From Acinetobacter johnsonii CIP 64.6 (GTDB lineage Bacteria > Pseudomonadota > Gammaproteobacteria > Pseudomonadales > Moraxellaceae), in contig NZ_KB849236.1 in NCBI RefSeq assembly GCF_000368045.1, positions 675,325 to 727,532 on the forward strand: a stretch of DNA of 52,208 nt, read 5' to 3'. Shown in pieces: positions 8,630 through 17,193 of this stretch. Below the pieces are notes generated by a model. The model was given only the letters and a program-made list of their open reading frames with translations, searched no databases and was not told where the DNA came from. The position numbers were made by a program, and so were the translations under genes. Position 1 is the stretch's first letter. Each line of letters starts with the position of its first letter.

Positions 8630-8908
8630 TTAGTCTTCTTGTAAATCTTTCAACAAATGTGCAATTTTTAAAGTATGGGTCTTATTCCCTTTGACTTCCA
8701 TAACCTTATTTTCCACCCACCATAAATATTCAAAAATTTCAGTTTCACTGGCTTGTTCGCAAATGAATCGAAATAAACTGGGTAAGTATTCCTCATATTC
8801 ATCTTGTAGTGCAGGATTACGATAGATCCGCAGGGGATCCCAGTCTTTAATCAGTATTTTGTTAATCGCATGTAATAAAGAAACATGTCGATTTTCCTCG
8901 GTAAACAT
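8630..8908 (-). CDS. Small hypothetical protein (92 aa), DUF1871-like
   Basis: An acidic soluble protein without signal peptide or membrane segment. The N-terminal half (INKILIKDWDPLRIY, then DEYEEYLP) recalls small DUF1871-type proteins, some of which act as contact-dependent inhibition immunity proteins, but this is recollection of a pattern, not a search result. It is an isolated gene with no toxin beside it, convergent with the acyltransferase gene. The 270 bases upstream (8909-9178) hold no other gene and should contain its promoter and the 3' untranslated end of nasS. Function unknown. Confidence 0.65.
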   Translation of the reverse strand: MFTEENRHVSLLHAINKILIKDWDPLRIYRNPALQDEYEEYLPSLFRFICEQASETEIFEYLWWVENKVMEVKGNKTHTLKIAHLLKDLQED

Positions 8909-9178
8909 AATACACCCCGCTGTCCTTGGGTTAGTTTGACGTTTAAAAAAGAAGTTGTGATGAAGATTATTTATCTATTGTTTTCATGTGTTAAAAGATA
9001 TTAGCGTGTTTTTCGCATGAGTAAATAGCACGCTCAGATAAATGGAAACTAAAGAAAAATGTCTGATAAAGTGGTAGTAAAGTTAGATCACAGATTTACT
9101 TCAAAATATTTTTCAGAATAAATGTTTCAAAATAGTGCGTAATTACGGATTAAGTAACATATAGTAATAATTTAAAAA

Positions 9179-10174
9179 TCAAGTTTTTGTTTGAATGACG
9201 CAATTTTCACTAATGCTGTGAATTTCATCACTTTCTAAATTTACATCATCCCATTTTTGCATTTGCTGTGTGAGCCAAACAAAATCCGAAACTTGAGGCT
9301 GGGCTTGTTCGGGAATAAAACCACGAATGATGTTCTGAATCAGGTGATATTTTTCAACGTGAACACTTGCTGAACACGCAAAGCGAATGATGTTGTAATC
9401 GACCAAGACTTGCCAAACAGGCTCAAGATCTTGCATTTGTTTAAGTTCAACTTGTGCTTTTTGGATGGCTTGGACGAGGGCTGCAAGTGTATTGGGATTG
9501 GAGATAGCCCATTCTTGAGTCACAGCCAGTACTTTGTCTGCGACGCGAGGAATAATTTCTGAGCCAGTCGCAATGATTTGGCTATAGCCTTGAATTTCCG
9601 CTTGTGTGTTCCAAGGTTCCCCAACACAAAAACCATCGATCAATTGGTTTGAAATGGCTTCCACCATATAGGGCGGCGGTAAAGTGCGGAGATGTACGCG
9701 TTTGGCAAATTCAGTATTGGCCAACGCCAACCACTCACGTAAACAATAATGATGAATAGACTGCTTAAACACATGGGCAATCGGAAGATACTGTTCATGC
9801 TGCATGGCGCTAAAAAATTTCTGTGCAGTGGTGGCTGCTTCGTCAGTTTTTTTGATATCAAGCGCGTAGCATAGTTTTTGGCTTAAGCTGATAAAAGCAC
9901 TGTTGTAGCTTAAGACGAGAGGGGTTTGTAGCGGAATACCGAGTTGATCTTGAGCGAGTGCAGCAGCAGGCAACATGGCAGATAAACAATGCGCGGCATC
10001 TAGAAAACCAAAAGCCAAACGATCTCTTAAGCTTGCCCAAGACGCTTCTTTGACTAAGCTTACGTCTAAGCCCACGTCCTCAAAAAAACCGCGTTGTTTA
10101 GCCCACAGTAAAGGAACACAGTCTAAAAGTGGAATATAGCCCAGATGAAGTTGTGACTTTTCGAGTTGAGCCAT
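9179..10174 (-). CDS. nasS: Cytoplasmic nitrate sensor NasS (NrtA-like)
   Basis: Resembles the periplasmic nitrate-binding protein NrtA/CmpA (LGYIPLLDCVPLLWAKQRGFFEDVGLDV at the N terminus, VGEPWN in the middle) but has no signal peptide, as expected for NasS. In the known NasS-NasT system NasS holds NasT inactive without nitrate and releases it when nitrate or nitrite binds. It is 331 residues. The start ATG lies 3 bases after the nasT stop, with AAGGA 7 bases before it, so both are made from one transcript. It sits across a control region from the nitrate genes it would govern. The assignment rests on family resemblance plus context; the context is strong. Confidence 0.88.
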   Translation of the reverse strand: MAQLEKSQLHLGYIPLLDCVPLLWAKQRGFFEDVGLDVSLVKEASWASLRDRLAFGFLDAAHCLSAMLPAAALAQDQLGIPLQTPLVLSYNSAFISLSQKLCYALDIKKTDEAATTAQKFFSAMQHEQYLPIAHVFKQSIHHYCLREWLALANTEFAKRVHLRTLPPPYMVEAISNQLIDGFCVGEPWNTQAEIQGYSQIIATGSEIIPRVADKVLAVTQEWAISNPNTLAALVQAIQKAQVELKQMQDLEPVWQVLVDYNIIRFACSASVHVEKYHLIQNIIRGFIPEQAQPQVSDFVWLTQQMQKWDDVNLESDEIHSISENCVIQTKT

Positions 10175-10177
10175 GAC

Positions 10178-10765
10178 TTAGTCCTTGAGTTGAGATTGTA
10201 AAAGCTGTTGAGCATCCAACAGACGTCTTGCCATTTCACCGATGGTCATACGGTGGCTCATGGCATTTTTACGCAGCAATTGAAAGGCATCATCTTCAGA
10301 TAGTCCATGTAATTGCATCAGCAAGACTTTCGCACGCTCCACATCTTTACGATCGGCGAGTTTATTTTTAGTGTCTTGTAAGTCTGTGAGCAACTTTTTG
10401 TGTTTACGAAACTGTTCGATCGAGATTTCTAAAATATTTTCTAACTTTGAAGGATCTATCCCGTCCACTATATAAGCCGTCACTCCAGCATCTATGGCAC
10501 TTTTAATGGTGTCTTTATGGCTATTTTTAGTAAATAAAACAGTGGGTAGGTTAAATTGACTTACACAGCTTTCAATAATGTCACGTTGCGGATGGTCCAT
10601 ATCTAACAAAATGACGTCAGCACTTAATTGTTCAAGACGGCTAATATTGATGTGATCGATAATCAGGCAGGCAACCACATCAAAATCATGTTCGATGAGG
10701 GAACTTCGAATATATTGTGCGCGTTCTTGATTGTCATCAATCAATGCAATTTTCAGTTTAGGCAT
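10178..10765 (-). CDS. nasT: Nitrate-responsive antiterminator NasT (receiver + ANTAR)
   Basis: A 195-residue protein with an N-terminal receiver-like domain (Asp10, Asp11, and Asp55 in VILLDMDHP), a coiled-coil linker at about residues 110-130 and a C-terminal ANTAR RNA-binding domain (AKVLLMQLHGLSEDDAFQLL onward, residues about 135-190). ANTAR proteins bind tandem hairpins with six-base loops in leader RNAs and allow downstream expression. Such a pair is present in the divergent transporter leader (11234-11287). It is the first gene of nasT-nasS. The ATG at 10765 has a weak Shine-Dalgarno. A sigma-54-type promoter sequence lies about 50 bases upstream on the minus strand (10814-10830). Confidence 0.92.
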   Translation of the reverse strand: MPKLKIALIDDNQERAQYIRSSLIEHDFDVVACLIIDHINISRLEQLSADVILLDMDHPQRDIIESCVSQFNLPTVLFTKNSHKDTIKSAIDAGVTAYIVDGIDPSKLENILEISIEQFRKHKKLLTDLQDTKNKLADRKDVERAKVLLMQLHGLSEDDAFQLLRKNAMSHRMTIGEMARRLLDAQQLLQSQLKD

Positions 10766-10813
10766 ACTGTACAGTGCTCAGGAAAACCTGAAAATGAGAT
10801 CTAAAAGTATACA

Positions 10814-10830
10814 AGCAATTTAAATGCCAA
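10814..10830 (-). promoter_or_regulatory. nasT: Sigma-54-type promoter of nasT-nasS
   Basis: Read on the minus strand: TTGGCAT-N5-TTGCT, matching the sigma-54 -24/-12 consensus (TTGGCAC-N5-TTGCA) with GG and GC exactly 12 bases apart. The start of transcription would fall near 10804, giving a leader of roughly 40 bases before the nasT ATG. This is a pattern match only. The genes it serves and two further boxes of the same kind in this nitrogen cluster make it credible. Confidence 0.65.
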
Positions 10831-11000
10831 ACTTAACAAATGCCAGCTTTATCTCGAATCAGGCAGTCAATCTTTATGGTCGCGATTACAGACAAAGTAT
10901 GCATGTTGGCATGAAGACGATTGCGGATATGGGTTCAGTAAATCGAAGTGTTGATGTTTTCAGTCGATTTGTACCTATAAGGGCGAATTTCTAGATGTCG

Positions 11001-11077
11001 TGCTTAGAACAAAGCAATGTCGTTTATTTGATAAAGCAGATGCTCATCGATAATGCAAAATGCACCAAGAGGTAGCA
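11001..11077. promoter_or_regulatory. Possible NtrC (enhancer) sites between nasT and the transporter
   Basis: At 11061-11077 lies TGCACC-N5-GTAGCA, matching 10 of 12 fixed positions of the enteric NtrC consensus TGCACC-N5-GGTGCA. At 11001-11016 a second dyad, TGCTT-N6-AAGCA, is perfect. They stand about 165 and 225 bases before the inferred transporter start and about 200-265 bases before the inferred nasT start, distances at which NtrC can act on either sigma-54 promoter. Consensus knowledge is from enterics, so binding in this organism is inferred. Confidence 0.45.
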
Positions 11078-11205
11078 GGGTTTTAAAAAGTCGGAAAAAT
11101 TAGTTGTTGTGCTTTAAAAGTAAAAAGAGCTATTTATATCGAAGTATAAGGTTTAACTTTGAATAAAATAATAAAAAACAATAGAATAAGATTGGATTAT
11201 AAATA

Positions 11206-11222
11206 TTGGCACACTCGTTGCA
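11206..11222 (+). promoter_or_regulatory. Sigma-54 promoter of the nitrate assimilation operon
   Basis: TTGGCAC (11206-11212), five bases, TTGCA (11218-11222): a full match to the sigma-54 -24/-12 consensus with correct spacing. Transcription would begin near 11233, exactly where the first leader hairpin begins. Confidence 0.82.
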
Positions 11223-11232
11223 TTATCCCGGA

Positions 11233-11356
11233 TGAGTCAAAGACGACTCTAAATCTAATTTGTAAGACGGCCAACGACGTCCGTTCTGATCGCTTCTACA
11301 TCCCAAGTGTTTGTGCTGTAGAAAAACTATACGCTCAGTTCAGTCTGGAGAAGGTT
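11233..11356 (+). promoter_or_regulatory. Leader RNA with tandem ANTAR-target hairpins
   Basis: Hairpin 1: GAGTC (11234-11238), loop AAAGAC (11239-11244), GACTC (11245-11249). Hairpin 2: stem 11264-11272 with 11279-11287 (two mismatches), loop AACGAC (11273-11278). Both loops have A at position 1 and G at position 4, the known ANTAR recognition signature. A third stem, TTCTACA (11294-11300) with TGTAGAA (11317-11323), follows but has no U tract, so a standard terminator is not visible. CTTCT (11293-11297) could instead pair with the AGAAG of the Shine-Dalgarno, which would allow translational control. NasT is the obvious partner. Confidence 0.75.
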
Positions 11357-12706
11357 ATGTCTTCAAATTTACATGCTAAAAAAGCAACAAAAATAAGTCT
11401 TTTCAGTTTTAACGGCGCAGCAATGAGAGCCTTCCACATGAGTTGGCTCGCCTTTTTTGTCTGCTTCTTTGCTTGGTTCGCTTGTGCACCGCTGATGCCA
11501 GTGATTGCGGGTGAATTTCATTTAACCAAAGATCAAATAGCCAATATTAATATTGCTGCTGTAGCCATCACAATTTTAGTTCGCCTTATTGTGGGGCCAT
11601 TGTGTGATAAATACGGCCCGCGTAAAACCTATACCGCACTTCTTATACTCGGCAGCATTCCAGTCTTTGGAGTCGCATCTGCAAATAGCTATGAATCCTT
11701 CTTGTTCTTCCGTCTATTGATTGGTGCGATTGGGGCAAGCTTTGTCATCACTCAGTATCACACCAGCATTATGTTTGCGCCAAATGTTGTCGGGACTGCA
11801 AACGCAGCGACAGCAGGCTGGGGCAACGCAGGCGGTGGTGCAACACAAGTACTCATGCCATTGATGCTCGGTGCCTTGGTGATGTTTGGTGTAGAGCAAG
11901 CGATGGGCTGGAGAATTGCACTGATTGTTCCGGGTGTCTTGATGCTGATCGTGGGTTTGATGTATTGGAAATTTACTCAAGATTGTCCACAAGGCAACTT
12001 CCAAGAACTTCGTGCAGAGGGCGTCAGTGTTGGTTCAGATAAAAAAGGTGGTGTAGCGATTCTGATGCATGCTGCGAAAAACTACCGTGTTTGGATTCTA
12101 TTTGGTGCCTATGCCGCGTGTTTCGGAATCGAAATCTTTATTCACAACATTGTCGCGATGTACTACGTTGACCACTTTAGCTTTGGTTTAAAAGAAGCGG
12201 GAATGGCGGCAGGTATTTTCGGTTTACTGGCACTGTTTGCTCGTGCTCTGGGCGGCATTGTGTCAGACAAAGTCGCAACCAAAAAAGGGCTTGATGGTCG
12301 TACCAAAGTGTTGTTTGGCATGATTTTGCTGGAAGGTCTCTTCCTCGTCCTATTCTCTCAAATGAACACCCCTATCTTTGCGATTCTTGCAATGACAGTC
12401 TTTGCATTGTTCACACACATGGCATGTGGTGCAACTTATGCTTTGGTTCCTTTCATTGACCGCGATGCCTTGGGCGGTGTGGCAGGCATTATTGGCGCAG
12501 GGGGTAACGTGGGTGCAGTGGCAGCAGGTTTCCTGCTCAAAGGTATGTTGGATATTCAAACCACACTGATGATTTTAGGTGGTTTAGTGGTCATCGCTGC
12601 AAGTTTTGTTCTCATGATTCGCTTCTCTGTTGAGCATAAAGAAAAGGAACAGCGCTTATTCGAACAAGCAGTACATGATCGTAGCATTGCTGAAGCGCAA
12701 AACTAA
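11357..12706 (+). CDS. narK: Nitrate/nitrite transporter, MFS NNP family (NarK-type)
   Basis: A 449-residue major facilitator with about 12 hydrophobic segments that brings nitrate, possibly also nitrite, through the inner membrane. The nitrate/nitrite-porter signature AGWGNAGGG is in the fifth-helix region and a second glycine-rich motif, GIIGAGGNVGAVAAG, is in the C-terminal half. The ATG at 11357 is chosen because GGAGAAGG stands 2 bases before it and the reading starts MSSNLHAKK. The frame stays open upstream to 11159, but that stretch carries the sigma-54 promoter and the hairpin leader, so a longer start would lie outside the transcript. It is the first gene of the run leading to nirB, nirD-fusion and nasA. 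Confidence 0.92.
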   Translation: MSSNLHAKKATKISLFSFNGAAMRAFHMSWLAFFVCFFAWFACAPLMPVIAGEFHLTKDQIANINIAAVAITILVRLIVGPLCDKYGPRKTYTALLILGSIPVFGVASANSYESFLFFRLLIGAIGASFVITQYHTSIMFAPNVVGTANAATAGWGNAGGGATQVLMPLMLGALVMFGVEQAMGWRIALIVPGVLMLIVGLMYWKFTQDCPQGNFQELRAEGVSVGSDKKGGVAILMHAAKNYRVWILFGAYAACFGIEIFIHNIVAMYYVDHFSFGLKEAGMAAGIFGLLALFARALGGIVSDKVATKKGLDGRTKVLFGMILLEGLFLVLFSQMNTPIFAILAMTVFALFTHMACGATYALVPFIDRDALGGVAGIIGAGGNVGAVAAGFLLKGMLDIQTTLMILGGLVVIAASFVLMIRFSVEHKEKEQRLFEQAVHDRSIAEAQN

Positions 12707-12771
12707 ATAAATAGATTAAACCCAAGCCTCAAGGCTCAGGCAGAACAAATGAAATATTGCGGAGAAAGAAT

Positions 12772-15318
12772 ATGAAAATCATCATGATTGGTCATGGCAT
12801 GGTTGGCCACAAATTTATCGAATCAGTACTCGAACATGTGGGTGATGATGTTGAAATTACCATCTTGGCCGAAGAACCGCGCTTGGCTTATGACCGTGTA
12901 CATTTGACTGAATATTTCAGTGGTAAATCAGCAAAGGATTTAACCCTTTGTCGTGCAGATTTTGCTGATGCTTATGGCATAGATTTACGTTTAAATACCA
13001 AAGCGGTTGCAATTGATCAAAGCCATAAAACGGTGACGACGAATCATGGTGATGTTCTTAGTTTTGACAAACTAATCTTGGCAACAGGTTCATACGCTTT
13101 TGTTCCGCCTATTTCGGGTAATGACCGTGAAAACTGCTTTGTCTACCGAACCATTGAAGATTTAGATGCGATTCGTGCTGCGAGTCTTAATGCGAAATCG
13201 GGTGTGGTCATTGGTGGTGGTTTACTGGGCCTAGAAGCCGCTAAGGCGCTACGGGATTTGAACTTGGAAACCCATGTGGTTGAGTTTGCACCGCGTCTCA
13301 TGGCAGTCCAAATTGATGACTTGGGCGGAAAGGTTCTACGTGCAAAAATTGAAAACTTAGGCGTAAAAGTCCATACCCAAAAAGCAACTTCATCGATTGA
13401 GGAAGGTACTGCAACTAAGCATGTGATGAAATTTGGAGATGGTTCTGAGCTTGAAACAGACATCATTTTGTTCTCAGCGGGTATTCGCCCACGTGATGAG
13501 TTGGCACGTCAAAGCGGTTTAACGCTTGGAGAGCGTGGCGGGATCACGATTAATGATTATTGCCAAACGTCAAATCCAGATATTTATGCCATTGGTGAAT
13601 GTGCACTGTGGCAAAACAAAATTTATGGTCTGGTGGCACCGGGCTATGACATGGCACGTATTGCAGCAAAACATGTCACTGAACAAGCTTGTGCTGAATT
13701 TGCGGGTGCAGACATGAGCACCAAGTTGAAACTGATGGGCGTTGATGTTGCTTCGGTCGGTGATGCACATGCGATGACACCGAATGCACTCAGTTATTTC
13801 TATGCTGACGAAGATACACAAGTTTATAAAAAAATCGTGGTGAACGGCGAAAAGACCAAGTTACTTGGCGCAGTTTTAGTGGGCTGTGCAAAAGAGTACA
13901 ACGACTTACTACAAATGATGCTGAATGGTTTAGCACTTCCAGAAAATCCTGAAAGTTTAATCATGCCGGGTTATGCACAATCCTCAAGTAAATCTGGCGG
14001 CAGTGGAGTTGATTTACTGCCAGACAGTGCAACCATTTGCTCATGTAATAACGTCTCTAAAGCCGATATTTGCAGTGCAATTGCTGAGGGTTCAACGTCT
14101 TTAGGTGCCCTAAAAAAATGTACCAAAGCAGCTACTGCATGTGGTGGATGTGCACCATTAGTGACCCAAGTTTTAAAATCTGAATTACAACGCCAAGGCG
14201 TTACGGTCAATAATCATATCTGTGAACACTTTGCTTACTCACGTCAAGAGCTGTATCACTTGGTACGGGTCAATGAAATCAAAACGTTTGATGACCTGAT
14301 TCAACAACATGGCCATGGTTTAGGCTGTGATATTTGTAAGCCAACTGCAGCGAATATTTTAGCGTCGTGTTGGAATGACTTTGTTTTAAAACCAAGCCAT
14401 GCAGGTCTACAAGACAGTAATGACTACTATCTTGGCAACATTCAAAAAGATGGTTCTTATTCTGTAGTCCCACGCATGGCCGGTGGTGAAGTGACGCCTG
14501 ATGGCTTAATTGCTGTGGGGCAAATTGCTAAAGAATATGGCTTATATACCAAACTTACAGGTGGACAACGTGTCGATATGTTTGGCGCGCAAATTCACCA
14601 ACTTCCTGAAATTTGGGAAAAGCTCATCGCTGCGGGCTTTGAGTCAGGCCATGCGTATGGGAAATCGTTGCGTACAGTAAAGTCTTGCGTCGGCAGTACG
14701 TGGTGTCGTTACGGTGTGGATGACTCGGTGGGTTTAGCTATTTTCCTAGAGAACCGCTACAAAGGCTTACGTTCACCGCACAAATTAAAAATGGCTGTTT
14801 CAGGCTGTACCCGTGAATGTGCCGAAGCGCAAAGTAAAGATGTCGGTGTGATCGCCACTGAAAAAGGCTGGAACCTGTATGTCTGCGGAAATGGAGGGAT
14901 GAAGCCTCGCCATGCCGAGTTATTGGCTTCGGATCTCGATACCCAAACTCTAATTAAATACATCGACCGATTCTTTATGTTCTATGTGCAAACCGCAGAC
15001 CGTTTACAACGAACTTCGGTATGGCGCGACAACATGGAAGGTGGTTTAGATTATCTCAAAGATGTGGTTGTGCATGATTCTTTAGGTCTAGCTGCTGAAC
15101 TCGAACGTCGTATGAGCCATGTGGTGGGGACTTATCAAGATGAATGGCGTACGGCTGTTGAAGACCCAGAAGTACGTAAACGCTTCGTGACCTTTATCAA
15201 TGCCAAAGCTGAGCAACAACAAGATCCACATATTCAGTTTGCAGAAGTTCGTGGCCAGATTCGTCCTAAAACTGAGGCTGAACGAGATCGTAGCCGTATT
15301 CCAGTGGTAGAAGCTTAA
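12772..15318 (+). CDS. nirB: Assimilatory nitrite reductase [NAD(P)H], large subunit
   Basis: Reduces nitrite to ammonium in the cytosol. It has 848 residues, like E. coli NirB (847). Domains in order: FAD/NAD(P)H oxidoreductase (GHGMVGHKF at the start, second nucleotide motif VIGGGLLGLEAA), a BFD-like [2Fe-2S] site (Cys423, 425, 457, 460), a second short Cys pair (GCDIC), then the sirohaem and [4Fe-4S] domain with Cys639, 645, 679 and 683. The ATG at 12772 is preceded by GGAG at 7 bases; a TTG five codons upstream is unlikely. It follows the transporter by 65 bases with no terminator, so cotranscription under the ANTAR leader is likely. Its small partner NirD is fused to another enzyme in the next gene. 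Confidence 0.96.
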   Translation: MKIIMIGHGMVGHKFIESVLEHVGDDVEITILAEEPRLAYDRVHLTEYFSGKSAKDLTLCRADFADAYGIDLRLNTKAVAIDQSHKTVTTNHGDVLSFDKLILATGSYAFVPPISGNDRENCFVYRTIEDLDAIRAASLNAKSGVVIGGGLLGLEAAKALRDLNLETHVVEFAPRLMAVQIDDLGGKVLRAKIENLGVKVHTQKATSSIEEGTATKHVMKFGDGSELETDIILFSAGIRPRDELARQSGLTLGERGGITINDYCQTSNPDIYAIGECALWQNKIYGLVAPGYDMARIAAKHVTEQACAEFAGADMSTKLKLMGVDVASVGDAHAMTPNALSYFYADEDTQVYKKIVVNGEKTKLLGAVLVGCAKEYNDLLQMMLNGLALPENPESLIMPGYAQSSSKSGGSGVDLLPDSATICSCNNVSKADICSAIAEGSTSLGALKKCTKAATACGGCAPLVTQVLKSELQRQGVTVNNHICEHFAYSRQELYHLVRVNEIKTFDDLIQQHGHGLGCDICKPTAANILASCWNDFVLKPSHAGLQDSNDYYLGNIQKDGSYSVVPRMAGGEVTPDGLIAVGQIAKEYGLYTKLTGGQRVDMFGAQIHQLPEIWEKLIAAGFESGHAYGKSLRTVKSCVGSTWCRYGVDDSVGLAIFLENRYKGLRSPHKLKMAVSGCTRECAEAQSKDVGVIATEKGWNLYVCGNGGMKPRHAELLASDLDTQTLIKYIDRFFMFYVQTADRLQRTSVWRDNMEGGLDYLKDVVVHDSLGLAAELERRMSHVVGTYQDEWRTAVEDPEVRKRFVTFINAKAEQQQDPHIQFAEVRGQIRPKTEAERDRSRIPVVEA

Positions 15319-15410
15319 CAAATTAGGGTATTCAAACTTCTTTCTTCAGCACTCTCTCAAAAGCAAAGATAGAGGGAATAAATGAATGAAAAAGTTTAAA
15401 AAGGATCAAG

Positions 15411-17024
15411 ATGATGACAATTTTAAAAGAAATGAATGAGCTAAATTGGGTTGATGTCTGTGCACTAGATGATGTAACACCAAACACTGGCGTAGGTGCA
15501 CTTATTGAACATCAGCAAATTGCTATTTTTCGTGTCGGTGCTGAAAAGCGGGTGTATGCTTTGAGTAACCAAGACCCATTTAGCCAAGCTTATGTCATGT
15601 CGCGCGGCATTATTGGTGATTTACAAGGTGAGCGGGTGGTGGCATCGCCCATTTATAAACAGCATTTTAGTTTGGCGACAGGACGTTGTTTGGAAGATAA
15701 AGATCAAAAACTATTGGTTTTTCCAAGCAAAATTGAAAATGGCCGAGTGTGGATTAGTCCGACACCACAAAAAACCTATATCACCAACACAGGTGCATCT
15801 CAGGAAAAAATCAAGTTGGTGCTGGTTGGCAATGGCCTAGCGGGGATGCGTTGTCTGGAAGATTTACTTGACATGGCACCAGAACGTTATGACGTGACAG
15901 TGATTGGTGAAGAGCCTTGGGGGAACTACAACCGTATTATGTTATCGCCAGTGTTGTCAGGGGATAAAACCATTGACGACATCATGTTGCATCCACATGC
16001 GTGGTATAGCGACAAAGGCATTCGTTTCATTGCGGGTGACCCTGCGGTACGTATAGACCGTCCTCGTAAGCAGGTCTATACCGAAAAAGGTGAAGTGGTC
16101 GATTATGATCGTTTAATTTTAGCGACAGGTTCGAAACCGTTCATTCCTCCAATTGCTGGAGCGAATTTGAAAGGTGTCATTAGTTTCCGAGATATCTACG
16201 ACATCAACACTATGTTGGATTACTGCAAGACCAAGAAAAACGCGGTGGTAATCGGCGGTGGTTTGTTGGGACTTGAAGCTGCATATGGCCTCAAACAACG
16301 TGGCATGAATGTCACAGTTTTACATCTGATGGATCGCATTATGGAGCGTCAATTAGACAGTAAAGCTAGCCAAATGCTACGCCATAGTATTGAACAAAAG
16401 GGTATCTCCATTATCACTGAGGCCAATACTGAAGCATTGGTAGGTGTAGATGGTCATGTCACTCAAATTCGCTTGAAAGACGGTACAGTCCTAGAGGCGG
16501 ATCTTGTGGTTTTTGCAGTCGGTATTCGTCCGAACATAGCACTTGCACAAAGTGCAGGACTGCGCTGTAACCGTGGTGTGTTGGTGAATGACACCATGCA
16601 GACTTTTGACCCAAGTATTTACGCCGTGGGAGAGTGTATTGAACATCGTAGCCAGACTTTTGGCTTGGTTGAGCCACTTTGGGGGCAGGCGTTCATTTGT
16701 GCCTCACATTTGGCAGAGCATGGCAGCTTAACGTTCAAAGCACCAACTGTTCCAACACAGTTAAAGGTAAGTAGCTGTGATGTGTTCTCAGCGGGTAATT
16801 TTGAACCGAAGGATGACTTTGAAGACATCATTTTAAATGATGAAAAACGTCAGATTTATAAACGCATTATTATTCAAAAGGATAAGGTCGTTGGTGCGGT
16901 GTTGTTTGGTGATACAGAAGATGGTGTTTGGTATGCAGAACTTATTTCCGATCAAACCCCAATTTCTTCAATTCGAAATAAATTGTTATTTGGTAAAGAT
17001 TTTGCATTAAAAAAAGCAGGGTAA
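15411..17024 (+). CDS. nirD: NirD-like domain fused to FAD/NAD(P)H reductase
   Basis: Residues about 10-118 match the nitrite reductase small subunit NirD (SNQDPF, SRGIIGD, VASPIYKQHF), a Rieske-fold domain that, like other NirD, lacks the Cys/His iron ligands. Residues about 130-430 form a pyridine-nucleotide disulphide oxidoreductase (VLVGNGLAG FAD motif, VVIGGGLLGLEAA NAD motif, YAVGECIEH), followed by a C-terminal tail. NirD normally is a separate protein of about 110 residues. The FAD part resembles the reductase that feeds electrons to assimilatory nitrate reductase (NasC-type) but lacks that protein's [2Fe-2S] domain. Lying between nirB and nasA, it may serve both enzymes. AAGGA precedes the ATG; the gap to nirB is 92 bases. 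Confidence 0.85.
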   Translation: MMTILKEMNELNWVDVCALDDVTPNTGVGALIEHQQIAIFRVGAEKRVYALSNQDPFSQAYVMSRGIIGDLQGERVVASPIYKQHFSLATGRCLEDKDQKLLVFPSKIENGRVWISPTPQKTYITNTGASQEKIKLVLVGNGLAGMRCLEDLLDMAPERYDVTVIGEEPWGNYNRIMLSPVLSGDKTIDDIMLHPHAWYSDKGIRFIAGDPAVRIDRPRKQVYTEKGEVVDYDRLILATGSKPFIPPIAGANLKGVISFRDIYDINTMLDYCKTKKNAVVIGGGLLGLEAAYGLKQRGMNVTVLHLMDRIMERQLDSKASQMLRHSIEQKGISIITEANTEALVGVDGHVTQIRLKDGTVLEADLVVFAVGIRPNIALAQSAGLRCNRGVLVNDTMQTFDPSIYAVGECIEHRSQTFGLVEPLWGQAFICASHLAEHGSLTFKAPTVPTQLKVSSCDVFSAGNFEPKDDFEDIILNDEKRQIYKRIIIQKDKVVGAVLFGDTEDGVWYAELISDQTPISSIRNKLLFGKDFALKKAG

Positions 17025-17193
17025 AAACTTCCTCTTGAAAGGAGGGGGATAGATTTTCTAATAGTTAATTTGATACGCGGAAACGTCATTCACGACTTGT
17101 TTGAGGCAGGGTTACTTATGAAAATTAATGTTTCTGCGAATAAGTTGGGATGAAGCTGGTATGGGACGAGTTTTGTGAATGACAATGGTTTTG

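Noticed and set aside
10824..10994. Open frame of 56 codons starting MPNLTNASFIS between nasT and the transporter
   Set aside because: Its ATG is part of the -24 element of the nasT sigma-54 box, it has no ribosome-binding site, and the region is needed for regulation. It could be a degraded gene remnant, but I cannot support it.
11159..11356. N-terminal extension of the nitrate transporter by 66 codons
   Set aside because: The stretch contains the sigma-54 promoter and the ANTAR hairpin leader, its translation has no transporter similarity, and a strong GGAGAAGG site precedes the ATG at 11357.
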